Assembly: GCA_016219275.1 (NCBI GenBank)
Contig: JACRBM010000103.1
Coordinates: 1 to 64,000, forward strand
Reading direction: 5' to 3'
Source of the DNA: Chloroflexota bacterium
Lineage (GTDB): Bacteria > Chloroflexota > Anaerolineae > UBA4142
DNA length: 64,000 nucleotides
This document shows, in pieces, positions 8,303-16,724 of this stretch (positions are counted from its first letter, which is position 1; every line of letters starts with the position of its first letter). Made by a program: the position numbers and the translations under genes. Below the pieces are notes generated by a model, which was given only the letters and a program-made list of their open reading frames with translations, did no database searches and was not told where the DNA came from.

Positions 8303-9118
8303 ATGATGCGTGTGGATGGATTCGTCTTTGACCTGGACGGCACGGTGTACTTGGGCGACCACGCGTTGCCCGGCGCGGTAGAAGCCATCGCGACCCTGCG
8401 CCAACGCGGCAAGCGCGCGATCTTTGTCAGCAACAAGCCGCTGGAGCCGCGCGACAGTTACGCGAGCAAATTAACGCGCCTGGGTATTCCCACCTCGCCG
8501 GCGGACATTATTACCTCAGCGTTCGTCCTCGGACATCACCTCGCCAAGACCATGCCTCACGTGCATTTGTACGTGATCGGCGAGCCAAGTTTGCGCGCCG
8601 AACTGCGCGGCTATGGATTGATCGTACTTGATGACCAAATGGAGCAAGACCCCAAGCAAGTCATCAACATCGAAGGCATTGACGCGGTCGTCGTCGCGTT
8701 TGATCGCACGTTGGACTATCGCAAACTCAACACTGCGTATCAGGCGCTCAAGCGCGGCGCGCATTTTTTTGCGACGAACGGCGACAAGGCATGTCCGATG
8801 CCGGGCGGCGACATTCCGGATGCCGGGGCAACTATCGCGGCGCTGGAACACATCACGGGACGCAAGATCGAGTTGCTCGCCGGCAAGCCATCGGGTTTGA
8901 TCATGCAAACCGCGCTGGAGCAATTGCAGTTACCGCCTGATCGTTGTATGATGGTCGGCGACCGCTTGGAAACGGATATGCGGATGGGACAGGAAGCGGG
9001 TATGCTGACCGCCGCGACATTGACCGGCGTTTGCACGCGCGCAGACATCGCGCGCTTGGATCGCCAACCCGACCTGGTGATTGAGAACTTGCTCGAACTG
9101 ACCACACTCGTCGAGTGA
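8303..9118 (+). CDS. HAD-IIA family phosphatase (NagD-like)
   Basis: A 271-aa haloacid-dehalogenase phosphatase of subclass IIA. The nucleophile motif is FDLDGTVYLGD, followed by FVSNKP (motif II), a conserved lysine in LLAGKPSG and GDRLETDMRMG (motif IV). The length fits NagD, 4-nitrophenylphosphatase and glycerol-phosphate phosphatases. An AAGGTG-like ribosome site precedes the ATG pair; I start at the first ATG. Lying between rpiB and a glycerol-1-phosphate-type dehydrogenase, it may dephosphorylate a glycerol or sugar phosphate, which is inference only. Confidence 0.9.
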   Translation: MMRVDGFVFDLDGTVYLGDHALPGAVEAIATLRQRGKRAIFVSNKPLEPRDSYASKLTRLGIPTSPADIITSAFVLGHHLAKTMPHVHLYVIGEPSLRAELRGYGLIVLDDQMEQDPKQVINIEGIDAVVVAFDRTLDYRKLNTAYQALKRGAHFFATNGDKACPMPGGDIPDAGATIAALEHITGRKIELLAGKPSGLIMQTALEQLQLPPDRCMMVGDRLETDMRMGQEAGMLTAATLTGVCTRADIARLDRQPDLVIENLLELTTLVE

Positions 9119-9126
9119 AAAGCGAT

Positions 9127-9195
9127 GGGACGCGGACGAACGCGGATGGACGCAGATTTAATTTTTCGCGAAGCGTCCGCGTTTGTCCGCGTCCC
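9127..9195. repeat. Imperfect inverted repeat, GGACGCGG / CCGCGTCC family
   Basis: Second copy of the element at 6557-6625: tandem ACGCGGA units on the left and complementary TCCGCGT units on the right. It ends just before the AGGAG of the next gene. Confidence 0.8.
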
Positions 9196-9211
9196 ATTTT
9201 CAGGAGACCTA

Positions 9212-10456
9212 ATGACAAACGCGATACCCGTATACATTGGACGAAACGCGATTCAGGAACTCGTAAATTATTGTCGCGCGAATGGCTTGGAACGATTTAC
9301 GTTGGTCACCGATCAAAACACGTACGCCGCGCTCGGCGCATCAGTCGAACGCGCGTTGCGCGATACGCATTTCGATGTCGCTACGATTGTCCTCGAAGGC
9401 GCGGAGGTCGTTGCCGACGCGCATTATTTGGTCCAAGTCCTGGTTCACACCGACCAACAGAATCGCACGTTTCTCGCGGTCGGCTCCGGCACCATCACCG
9501 ACATTACGCGGTTCGTCAGTCATCGCACCAAATCGTCGTTTATCTCGCTGCCGACCGCGCCTTCGGTGGATGGATTCACATCCGTCGGCGCGCCGCTCGT
9601 TATCGGCGGATTGAAGCAGACGATTATTTGCCAGCCGCCCATCGCGGTCTTTGGCGATCTGGCGACGCTCTGCGCCGCGCCGCATCGCTTGATCGCGTCT
9701 GGCTTTGGCGACATGATCGGCAAATTGCTTTCGATTGCCGATTGGAAACTGGGTCACGTGTTGTGGGATGAGCGGTACGACGAGCAGATTCTGCAACGGT
9801 CGCGCCAAGCCGCACTCAACGTGGGCAACCACGCCGCCGCGATTGGGCAAGCGGATGAAGCGAGTGTATCGCTTTTGTTAGAGGGTTTGATCGAATCCGG
9901 GTTTTGTATTTTGGAATTTGGAAATTCCAACCCGGCTTCCGGCGCGGAGCATCACCTTTCGCATTTTTGGGAGATGCAATTGTTGTGGCAGAACAAGCCG
10001 GCGATTCTGCACGGCGAAAAAGTGGGCATCGGTTCGATCCTGGCAGCGCAGTGGTATGACGCGATTCGGCAAATGAGTCGTGAGCAAGTGGCGGCGCGAT
10101 TGAGAACGGCGCAACTCCCAGACCGCGAAACGCAAATCCAAAATATCAAAACGATTTTCCCGCCGGTCGCGGATCAAATCATTCACGATCAACGCGCCTT
10201 TTTGGATCTCACCCAGGATACGTTTGAATCGCTGAAACAGCGCATTGTGGATCGGTGGGATGACGTTCAAGCCATCGCCGCGAACGTCCCACCTCCTCAG
10301 CAATTCGCGGATTGGTTGCGCCAAGCCGGCGCGCCTATCACCGGAAATGAACGCGGCTTAAGCGAGCGCGAGGTTGACCTGGCGAAAGAGTACAGCCATT
10401 ACCTCCGCAATCGCTTCACGATCAACAAGCTGCGCCTCATCCTGGGTCTTGCATGA
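9212..10456 (+). CDS. sn-glycerol-1-phosphate dehydrogenase-like protein (AraM/EgsA family)
   Basis: A 414-aa metal-dependent dehydrogenase of the iron-alcohol-dehydrogenase fold. AraM/EgsA members reduce dihydroxyacetone phosphate to sn-glycerol 1-phosphate. Visible are GSGTITDITRF for NAD(P) binding, LPTAPSVDGFTS, the metal-ligand regions GFGDMIGK, EHHLSHFWEM and HGEKVGIGS. AGGAG is 5 nt before the chosen ATG. The neighbouring HAD phosphatase could release glycerol from the product. The stop overlaps the ATG of a truncated dehydrogenase, showing that a fourth gene once continued the operon. Confidence 0.85.
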   Translation: MTNAIPVYIGRNAIQELVNYCRANGLERFTLVTDQNTYAALGASVERALRDTHFDVATIVLEGAEVVADAHYLVQVLVHTDQQNRTFLAVGSGTITDITRFVSHRTKSSFISLPTAPSVDGFTSVGAPLVIGGLKQTIICQPPIAVFGDLATLCAAPHRLIASGFGDMIGKLLSIADWKLGHVLWDERYDEQILQRSRQAALNVGNHAAAIGQADEASVSLLLEGLIESGFCILEFGNSNPASGAEHHLSHFWEMQLLWQNKPAILHGEKVGIGSILAAQWYDAIRQMSREQVAARLRTAQLPDRETQIQNIKTIFPPVADQIIHDQRAFLDLTQDTFESLKQRIVDRWDDVQAIAANVPPPQQFADWLRQAGAPITGNERGLSEREVDLAKEYSHYLRNRFTINKLRLILGLA

Positions 10457-10638
10457 AAGTCTGCCGGTACAGCGCGCCGCAACGCGTGGAGATCGCCGAC
10501 ATGCCAAAGCCGATCATCGGCGCGGGCATGGAGCGCACGCGCATCGGCGAGTGGGGCGTCGCGTGGGTGCGCGGAACGGTGTTTATCGCTAAAGTTGTTT
10601 TGCGCCGGCGTAATCCCGACCCAATGAAATCGGTTTGA
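10453..10638 (+). pseudogene. 5' remnant of a zinc alcohol dehydrogenase gene
   Basis: Translation starts MKVCRYSAPQRVEIADMPKP, typical of a medium-chain zinc dehydrogenase N-terminus, but after about 25 residues the similarity stops and no GHE or Cys motif follows. The ATG overlaps the upstream stop as ATGA, so it was once an operon gene. The frame runs into the 3' end of the convergent kinase gene, suggesting a deletion or rearrangement removed the rest. Confidence 0.45.
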
Positions 10639-12127
10639 GCGCAGGATACAATTTTTCAAAGACGTCGCGATACAACGCCTCGTAGCGCGCGTGATTTTCC
10701 GCATTCACAGCATAGCGCGTCATTGGGCGATATGCGCGCGCGATGGCGGTTGCTTCGTCCGCGTACATGCCAATGCCAATGCCCGCGAGCAATGCCGCAC
10801 CTTGCGCCGTAACGTCGGACACGACGAGCGTTTCAATCGGCGCGCCGATCACATCGGCTTTGAGTTGTTGCCACCACGTATTGCGCGTACCGCCACCCAC
10901 CGCGCGTAATGCGCGCGCCGGAAATTTCCCCGCGCGCTGCATTTTCTCCAAGAGATGACGAATTCCAAACGTCAGACCTTCCATCGCTGCGCGAATCATA
11001 TCGGCGCGCGAGTGATGCAAGCGCAAGCCCAGCCACGCGCCCCAAGCCGCGGGATCGCGCAAATAAGAGCCAGCGCCATCCAGGTACGGCTCGAACCACA
11101 AACCCTCCGCGCCGATGGGCGCGCGCGCGGCGTCGAGCATCAATTGGCTTACTGTCGTTGGCGCGTCATCGCCGGTGAGCACACGCGCGAGCCAATCCAC
11201 CACCGCACCGCTCATCACGCCGCCAATCAGATAATAACGTTCGCGTGCTGTGTGACAGCCGCACGGCATTCCGCCCGTCGCCGCGAGATCGAGAATCGGT
11301 TGGTCGAGTGGGACGAGAATCGCTTCGACGGTGCCGGAGGAATCCAGGATCGTCCCAGGTTCGGTGACTCCGGCGGCAAGCGCCGCGCAGACGTGGTCGT
11401 GTCCACCGATGACGACCGGTGTGCCGGCAAGCAACCCAGTTTCGCGCGCGGCATCTGCCGTAATCGCGCCAACGATCTGCCCGCTCGGCAATGGTGGCGG
11501 GAGTAAATCAGCCGGCAAATTAGCGAGGCGCAACAACTCATCCGACCACGCGCGTCGCGAGACATCGAACAGCATCGTGCGACACGCCAACGCGTAACTC
11601 GTCGCCAGTTGCGCCGTCAAACGAAACGTGATCCAGTCGGCGATGCAAAGCCAGGTGTGCGCGCGCATAAACATTTGGGGCGCGTGCTCGCGATACCACA
11701 ACAACTTGTTGACCGAATAAATGTGGCGGAACGACAGACCGGTGATGCGGTACATTTCCGTTTCTGAAATGCGCGTGCGCCACCAGTCCAGCCAGAGCAT
11801 CGTGCGCGGATCGCGCCACGCGATGATCGGCGCGAGCGGTTGTCTGGCATCGTCGAGGAGAACGCCTGCTTCGCCAAAACTGGCAACGGCAATCCCTACG
11901 ACTCGAAAATCCACGCCCGGTTTTGCGATGAGCGCGCGAATCAATTGCGCGCAAGTTTGCCACAACTCTTCCGCGTCGAATTCTTCACCGGGTTGGAGCG
12001 TGTTTGGTAAAGTAACAGTGTGGACCGGTGTGGGCGCAGAAACACTCGCCACTGGTTGACCATCTTCACCCATGGCGAGTGCTTTGCAATTTGTCGTACC
12101 TAAATCGAGACCCAGAACGACGTCCAT
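10589..12127 (-). CDS. FGGY-family carbohydrate kinase
   Basis: A 512-aa ASKHA-fold sugar kinase. It has the N-terminal phosphate-binding GLDLGTTNCKAL, the central GGHDHVCAALAAGV and the C-terminal nucleotide site VGGGTRNTWWQQLKADV. The family phosphorylates xylulose, gluconate, glycerol, ribulose and similar substrates with ATP. I start at the ATG overlapping the stop of the aldolase gene (ATGA), giving coupled translation. It is the last gene of the long minus-strand operon. Together with the aldolase it fits a kinase-then-aldolase cleavage route. Confidence 0.92.
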   Translation of the reverse strand: MDVVLGLDLGTTNCKALAMGEDGQPVASVSAPTPVHTVTLPNTLQPGEEFDAEELWQTCAQLIRALIAKPGVDFRVVGIAVASFGEAGVLLDDARQPLAPIIAWRDPRTMLWLDWWRTRISETEMYRITGLSFRHIYSVNKLLWYREHAPQMFMRAHTWLCIADWITFRLTAQLATSYALACRTMLFDVSRRAWSDELLRLANLPADLLPPPLPSGQIVGAITADAARETGLLAGTPVVIGGHDHVCAALAAGVTEPGTILDSSGTVEAILVPLDQPILDLAATGGMPCGCHTARERYYLIGGVMSGAVVDWLARVLTGDDAPTTVSQLMLDAARAPIGAEGLWFEPYLDGAGSYLRDPAAWGAWLGLRLHHSRADMIRAAMEGLTFGIRHLLEKMQRAGKFPARALRAVGGGTRNTWWQQLKADVIGAPIETLVVSDVTAQGAALLAGIGIGMYADEATAIARAYRPMTRYAVNAENHARYEALYRDVFEKLYPALKPISLGRDYAGAKQL

Positions 12128-13155
12128 CACTTGATCCAACGCGTGAGCGCGTCCATTCCCTTGCCGGCGTTCGCAGCCATTTGCGCCAACGCTTGTTCCG
12201 GCGTCGCGCCTTGATGCACGACCGCGTTCACCGCGAGCGCGGCGGCAAGCGGATCGCTATCGCCGGGGAACAAAATGTTGCGTCCGATCATCGCGCCGCG
12301 CACACTCGCGCCGGCGCACATTCCTTTTTCGAAATTGTGGAGCGTCGGCGCAATGTCGCCAGCGGATTCGCCGCCCAACATCAAGATGGGGAGTGTGGTC
12401 GCACCGGCGACCTGGTCGTATCGCTCGACGTACGGAATTTTCAGCCATGTGTGTTGCGACGATTCGCCGAGCGCGGCGCTGACATTGACGAGTTTGACGA
12501 GCAGTAGCACGCTGGCATTGCCTTTGTAATTGCCATCTATTTTTTCTTGCGGTAATGGTTCGACGAATGCAAACAAGCCGCGCCGATGCAATTCGGTCAC
12601 CGCACGCGCACAATAATCAATCGTGAGCAACGTTCCCTCATCGTCGGGAATGAAGCGAAACATCATCTTGCCGCCATCGAGTCGCTCCGCCGCGATGGAT
12701 TCCGGCGTGTACGCGCTAAAGCGGTCATTCACTTCGCCAACCACGCCGGCGATACCCCCGCGTTGCATACAACCGAGCATGACACGTTCGTCAAGGAAGG
12801 ATGGACCACCACCGCGTTGAACCAGGTAATCCACGATGAATAAATCTTCGATCAAATCCGGCGGCGCCATCACACCATCGAGCGACGGATCGGTGATGAT
12901 GCGTAACGCGCGTCCCAGGTACTCTTGGCGATTGCCCATGATCAATGGATCGTTGCCAGAGTGCGTGACACCACGTTGCGGATGATCGCACGCGAGAATC
13001 ACGAGCTTGCCATCGCGGGTGAGGCGCGCGCGTTTGCGGCGCGCGGCGGCTTGCTCCGAAATCACCTCAGGATGATTGACGCGGATTTCGGTGATCGCAT
13101 CCAAGATGCGGCGCGGCAGCAAGTCGTTGATGTTGAAACGAAACGAGTTTGACAT
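12127..13155 (-). CDS. Cgl0159-type class I aldolase-like protein
   Basis: A 342-aa TIM-barrel protein resembling the Cgl0159/DhnA group, distantly related to class I fructose-bisphosphate aldolases and found with inositol or sugar catabolic genes. Recognisable stretches are LVILACDHPQRG, DGVMAPPDLIEDL, FAFVEPLP and LPILMLGGESAGD. A Schiff-base lysine is likely (LKIPYVERY is a candidate) but I cannot prove it. The stop overlaps the kinase start, so a phosphorylated sugar from the kinase is a plausible substrate. Confidence 0.7.
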   Translation of the reverse strand: MSNSFRFNINDLLPRRILDAITEIRVNHPEVISEQAAARRKRARLTRDGKLVILACDHPQRGVTHSGNDPLIMGNRQEYLGRALRIITDPSLDGVMAPPDLIEDLFIVDYLVQRGGGPSFLDERVMLGCMQRGGIAGVVGEVNDRFSAYTPESIAAERLDGGKMMFRFIPDDEGTLLTIDYCARAVTELHRRGLFAFVEPLPQEKIDGNYKGNASVLLLVKLVNVSAALGESSQHTWLKIPYVERYDQVAGATTLPILMLGGESAGDIAPTLHNFEKGMCAGASVRGAMIGRNILFPGDSDPLAAALAVNAVVHQGATPEQALAQMAANAGKGMDALTRWIK

Positions 13156-13165
13156 TTGGCTTCCC

Positions 13166-14248
13166 CTAAAATTTGTAGTCGCGTACCAGATCGGCTAACC
13201 GATTCGCGGTAGATTCATCGGGTACGTTTTGCGCTTTGTAGAACACGCCACCAAACAATTGATGCTTTGCCAGCGCGTCGGCGAATCGTTCAAATTCCAC
13301 TTTGACAATGAGCGGTAAATCGCCCGTGCGTGGCTTGATGCTCGGCAAAAGATCGAAGGAGCGTGGATATCCTTCATCGTCGAGTAGCGCCAGCGCCTTG
13401 AGACCTTTGACGGTACAGACTGCATCAATCAAATGCCGACCATTGCCGTGAATGTGAGTTACGCCGCCGTCGAATTGCGCGAGCATGTTTTCGGCGTTCG
13501 CGCGTCCCCATGTTTCAAAGTACTTGACGGACGTGAGATGGAACGGATCAACGCTTTCAGATACAATTCGACCGGGCAGCCATTGCGCGAAATTACTGCA
13601 CGTGCCACCGGCGAGCAACGGAACGCGCGCGAAGAATGCGCGCTGAACGTTGACGTTGATCTCGAACGCGCGCGCGATGGCTTGCGCGATCCAGTCGGGA
13701 CGATCAATCAGCGCGAGATACGTCTGCGTTGCGCCGACAAGCTCGTACACAAAATTGAGTCCGTCAATCAAAATGAAATGGCTGACGCCGAATTTGCCGC
13801 GCGCCGTGTCGGCAAAGATGTCGAGTTGTTTGACGTAGCGATGAAACCAGGAATGGTTCGAATCGAATGCCACCCGCTCCAGTTCTGCCCAATCGTGCAA
13901 GATCGGCGCGACCATCGAGGAGACCCAGCCCTTAGCCGGGTCGAATAAAAAGCGCGGCGCACCGCCGACCAACGCGCCGTACAATCCCTGGTCCATTTCG
14001 CTCAAGTACGCGCTCGGTATCGAATCGTCATGAATCGTCGCGCGTTCACGCAAATACGCATCCCAGAAATGGGCGCGTGCTTGTGGATCGGGATACGCGT
14101 CAAAACCAGACGCGTGTTGCGCGGCGTACTCGACCAGGACGGCGCTTGGTGTTTGGAACGAAGCCAGGACAAGGTCTTGCGCGCGCTGGTCGTACAATCG
14201 GCGTAATCGTTTCAACGTTTCCGTTTCGCGCGGACAGTAACTCAGCAT
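13166..14248 (-). CDS. UROD-fold methyltransferase/decarboxylase-like protein
   Basis: A 360-aa protein of the uroporphyrinogen-decarboxylase (UROD)/MtaA fold by overall pattern: a GLNFVYELVGATQTYLALID segment, and HIHGNGRHLID at the place where methyltransferase members have HxC metal ligands. It is not a haem enzyme in this setting. UROD-like proteins of unknown activity are common in sugar operons of Chloroflexota and Firmicutes. The ATG overlaps the stop of the NagB-like gene upstream. A second UROD-fold protein opens the same operon at 25938, so two related steps or subunits may exist. Confidence 0.6.
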   Translation of the reverse strand: MLSYCPRETETLKRLRRLYDQRAQDLVLASFQTPSAVLVEYAAQHASGFDAYPDPQARAHFWDAYLRERATIHDDSIPSAYLSEMDQGLYGALVGGAPRFLFDPAKGWVSSMVAPILHDWAELERVAFDSNHSWFHRYVKQLDIFADTARGKFGVSHFILIDGLNFVYELVGATQTYLALIDRPDWIAQAIARAFEINVNVQRAFFARVPLLAGGTCSNFAQWLPGRIVSESVDPFHLTSVKYFETWGRANAENMLAQFDGGVTHIHGNGRHLIDAVCTVKGLKALALLDDEGYPRSFDLLPSIKPRTGDLPLIVKVEFERFADALAKHQLFGGVFYKAQNVPDESTANRLADLVRDYKF

Positions 14249-15105
14249 CACGCGGCTGTTCCCGGCGTTGGCGGCGTCGCGGTGTTCTGATCCGTGATGA
14301 TCGCGTAATCGGGATGCCCTTGCAACAACGTCACTGGATAATCCACGTCCTCGTCGCCCATCAACGCGATACGGAGCACGGCGCGTTGCCACGCGCCGCC
14401 CTGGCAGTACAACCGAATCCGACGCGCGGCGAGAATATCGCGCAGCCCCAGGGTCACTGCCATCGGCGGCAGCGCGGCGGGATTGCCGCCGGTCGAACGC
14501 GCGCTGTTCATCACGACGGTTTCCGGCTCGAGTTGAACGAGGCGCGTCAACGAGTTGCGAAATTCAGCCGGCGTCAGTTTGAACCAACGCGAAATCGGCG
14601 GCTCGTTGAATGCAACGTGTCCGTGATAGCCCACGCCGCCATAGCACGTGTCAACGCCACCCACTTGCGCGATGCGTGCGCTGATGTGATCGAGATTCAG
14701 GGGATCGGGGAACAGCGTTTGCTCCGGCGGTATTCGCAATCCTGGGTCGAGTTGATCGAACAGCAACTCTCCCATCGCGCGTTGAAAACTGAGCGGGTGG
14801 TCGCGCGGGATCGCGCGACCTTGCCAGTCGCAGTATTCGTCCATGTTGAACGTAAAAACATTTTTCCAGCTGATGCGTTCTGCATTACACATGCGCGCGA
14901 GTATCGGATACTGATCCACGGGACCGACGGGCAGAATCAAGCGCGTCGGTTTGCCGGCGCGATTGTTCGCGTTGATCTCGTCGGCGACCGAACGCGCAAA
15001 ATGATGAAACAATGCCGGCAAGTCCGGCATAATCTCCAATTTCACTTTGCTCGCGGCAGGTAATTCTCCCGGCGCGAGCGTGAGAAAATGGCGGAGGGTG
15101 TTCAT
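14248..15105 (-). CDS. NagB-like sugar-phosphate isomerase/deaminase, atypical active site (1)
   Basis: A 285-aa protein of the glucosamine-6-phosphate deaminase fold. FNMDEYCDW carries the conserved Asp-Glu. In the catalytic loop GVGYHGHVAFNEP the usual Asp (E. coli D141) is His161, while His163 and Glu168 are kept. The reaction may thus differ from standard deamination. It sits 13 nt after its paralogue in the same operon, and a heteromeric enzyme is possible. Genes for an aminotransferase and a kinase in the operon suggest an amino-sugar or related substrate. Confidence 0.8.
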   Translation of the reverse strand: MNTLRHFLTLAPGELPAASKVKLEIMPDLPALFHHFARSVADEINANNRAGKPTRLILPVGPVDQYPILARMCNAERISWKNVFTFNMDEYCDWQGRAIPRDHPLSFQRAMGELLFDQLDPGLRIPPEQTLFPDPLNLDHISARIAQVGGVDTCYGGVGYHGHVAFNEPPISRWFKLTPAEFRNSLTRLVQLEPETVVMNSARSTGGNPAALPPMAVTLGLRDILAARRIRLYCQGGAWQRAVLRIALMGDEDVDYPVTLLQGHPDYAIITDQNTATPPTPGTAA

Positions 15106-15118
15106 AGTCAGCGCCCTT

Positions 15119-15964
15119 TCATTTTTGAAGTTGTTGCAGAATGCTGAAGGGTGGCAACTGGGCGGCGGTCGCGGTGACTGTCGCGCTAACGTTCGGATGC
15201 AATTGCACGAGCGAACCTGGGAACGTTGGCGTCACCGGACCGAAGAGCGCGCGCCGCAAAACGCCGGCATGCCACGACCGCATAAAGGTCAGGTGGATTT
15301 TTTTCGCGCTCAACAATTCCTTCATCCCAACCGTGCATGCTTTCGGCGGAATAATTTCGAGATTGCCGCCCGTGCCGCCCATCGCCATTTGTGCGATATC
15401 GGCGTCACTCAGTTCGATGACGCGTACCGACATGTTTTTGAATGTTTCGAGATCAACGCTCGGCGGTTGCGGCAAATTGAACGCGAAATGTCCGTTGATG
15501 CCCATGCCGCCGTAAACAATATCTACGCCGCCGCATTTTTGAATCGTGCGCTGCACGAGACCCAGGTCGTCGGGATTCGGCAGGATAAGTTGATCGGGCG
15601 GCAATTGCTTGTCGCGATCCAAACGATCCAGTAAATCGTGTTGATAGAACGCGCGAAAACTTGCGGGATGGTCGAACGGAATTGGTTTGTCGTTCGCGTC
15701 GCAGTACTCATCCATCGAAATGATGACGAGCGATTCGCAACTGACGCCTTCCCGATTGCACAATTCGGCGAACGCGGCATAGTCGAGCGGACCCACCGGC
15801 AGAATTGCCGTGGTCATTTTGCCTTGGGCGCGATTCGCTTTGATCAGATCAACCAACTCGCGCGCGACGACGCGACACAAATCGTCGTGGGTCTCGACAA
15901 ACGCAAAGGGAATTTTACTGTGCTGATTAAACTCGTTCGCTGGAATCGCGTTATAGTCCAACAT
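15119..15964 (-). CDS. NagB-like sugar-phosphate isomerase/deaminase, atypical active site (2)
   Basis: A 281-aa paralogue of the next gene. It keeps ISMDEYCDA, but the loop reads GMGINGHFAFNLP: the catalytic Asp is Asn157 and the Glu of NEP is Leu164; His159 remains. Loss of two acid residues argues against ordinary glucosamine-6-phosphate deamination. I start at the third of three close ATGs because AGGAG is 8 nt before it. The tandem arrangement suggests gene duplication with divergence of the active sites. Confidence 0.8.
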   Translation of the reverse strand: MLDYNAIPANEFNQHSKIPFAFVETHDDLCRVVARELVDLIKANRAQGKMTTAILPVGPLDYAAFAELCNREGVSCESLVIISMDEYCDANDKPIPFDHPASFRAFYQHDLLDRLDRDKQLPPDQLILPNPDDLGLVQRTIQKCGGVDIVYGGMGINGHFAFNLPQPPSVDLETFKNMSVRVIELSDADIAQMAMGGTGGNLEIIPPKACTVGMKELLSAKKIHLTFMRSWHAGVLRRALFGPVTPTFPGSLVQLHPNVSATVTATAAQLPPFSILQQLQK

Positions 15965-15990
15965 CCCATCCATCTCCTTGTCCCATCCGT

Positions 15991-16692
15991 TCACGATTTT
16001 GGTTTGCGCATCTCGGGCGGAATGTGTTCGGCATTCCATTTCTCGTACACTTTCCAGTGATAATCCAAGCCGCGTTCTTTTTCCGCCCACATCTCTTGCA
16101 AGCCGGGAATGTCCCACAAGCGCACACCGTGGCGTGTCATCGCGTCTACATAATCGCGCGCCTCGCGCATCAATTCGACCTGACGGAGGACTTGTTTTTC
16201 ATTACACTGCGGGATGACGACCACACCATCATCATCGCCCATCACAATGTCACCCGGGCGAACGTGGACGCCGCCACACTCGATTGGCGCCTGGGTTTCG
16301 CCAACCAATTTCAATCCACCGTGCGTTGGCACAACATAACGACTGAAAACCGGGAATCCCAGTTTCTTGAGCTTGGGCGTATCCTGGGCACCCCCATCAA
16401 TCACCACACCGACCGCGCCGCGCGCGCGAATGAGTTCGCAAACTTGCAGACCACAGCCGCCCATTCGTTTCGGGTCGCGCCCGCGCACGACGAGCACCTC
16501 GTCTTTGCCAATCTCGTCGAAAATGTTTTTGCAAATCGCATTGATTTCGTTGACCGTGAACGCGCGTCCGACCATTTTTACACCGGGCAACACCGGGCGA
16601 ATTTCCGGTTCCATCGGGCACACCAGTCCCTCAACGTAACCTACATCGAAACAGGAATACTGGCGGAATTTTTCCAGAATCAGGTCGCTCAT
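15991..16692 (-). CDS. RraA-like family protein
   Basis: A 233-aa protein of the RraA-like/4-hydroxy-4-methyl-2-oxoglutarate aldolase family. It carries GRAFTVNE, VLVVRGRDPKRMGGCG, RGAVGVVIDGGAQD (the family's G-x-G-x-R/D region) and PGDIVMGDDDGVVVIP. Family members are metal-dependent aldolases or decarboxylases, or regulators of RNase E. In a sugar operon an aldolase or lyase role is more likely. GGAG lies 7 nt before the chosen ATG. Confidence 0.85.
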   Translation of the reverse strand: MSDLILEKFRQYSCFDVGYVEGLVCPMEPEIRPVLPGVKMVGRAFTVNEINAICKNIFDEIGKDEVLVVRGRDPKRMGGCGLQVCELIRARGAVGVVIDGGAQDTPKLKKLGFPVFSRYVVPTHGGLKLVGETQAPIECGGVHVRPGDIVMGDDDGVVVIPQCNEKQVLRQVELMREARDYVDAMTRHGVRLWDIPGLQEMWAEKERGLDYHWKVYEKWNAEHIPPEMRKPKS

Positions 16693-16724
16693 TCCAGACT
16701 CCATCTGTAATCTACAAATCCATC

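Noticed and set aside
7567-8436. Minus-strand frame across rpiB
   Set aside because: Antisense to rpiB and the HAD gene; only its last 30 codons lie in a gap and nothing is recognised there.
13166-14248. Haem-pathway uroporphyrinogen decarboxylase
   Set aside because: The metal-site pattern and sugar-operon context fit the wider UROD-fold group, and no haem genes are nearby.
14077-15063. Plus-strand frame opposite the NagB-like gene
   Set aside because: A shadow; the NagB-like frame has conserved motifs and coupled starts.
14248-15964. Ordinary glucosamine-6-phosphate deaminases
   Set aside because: Key catalytic acids are replaced in both proteins, so the standard name would mislead.
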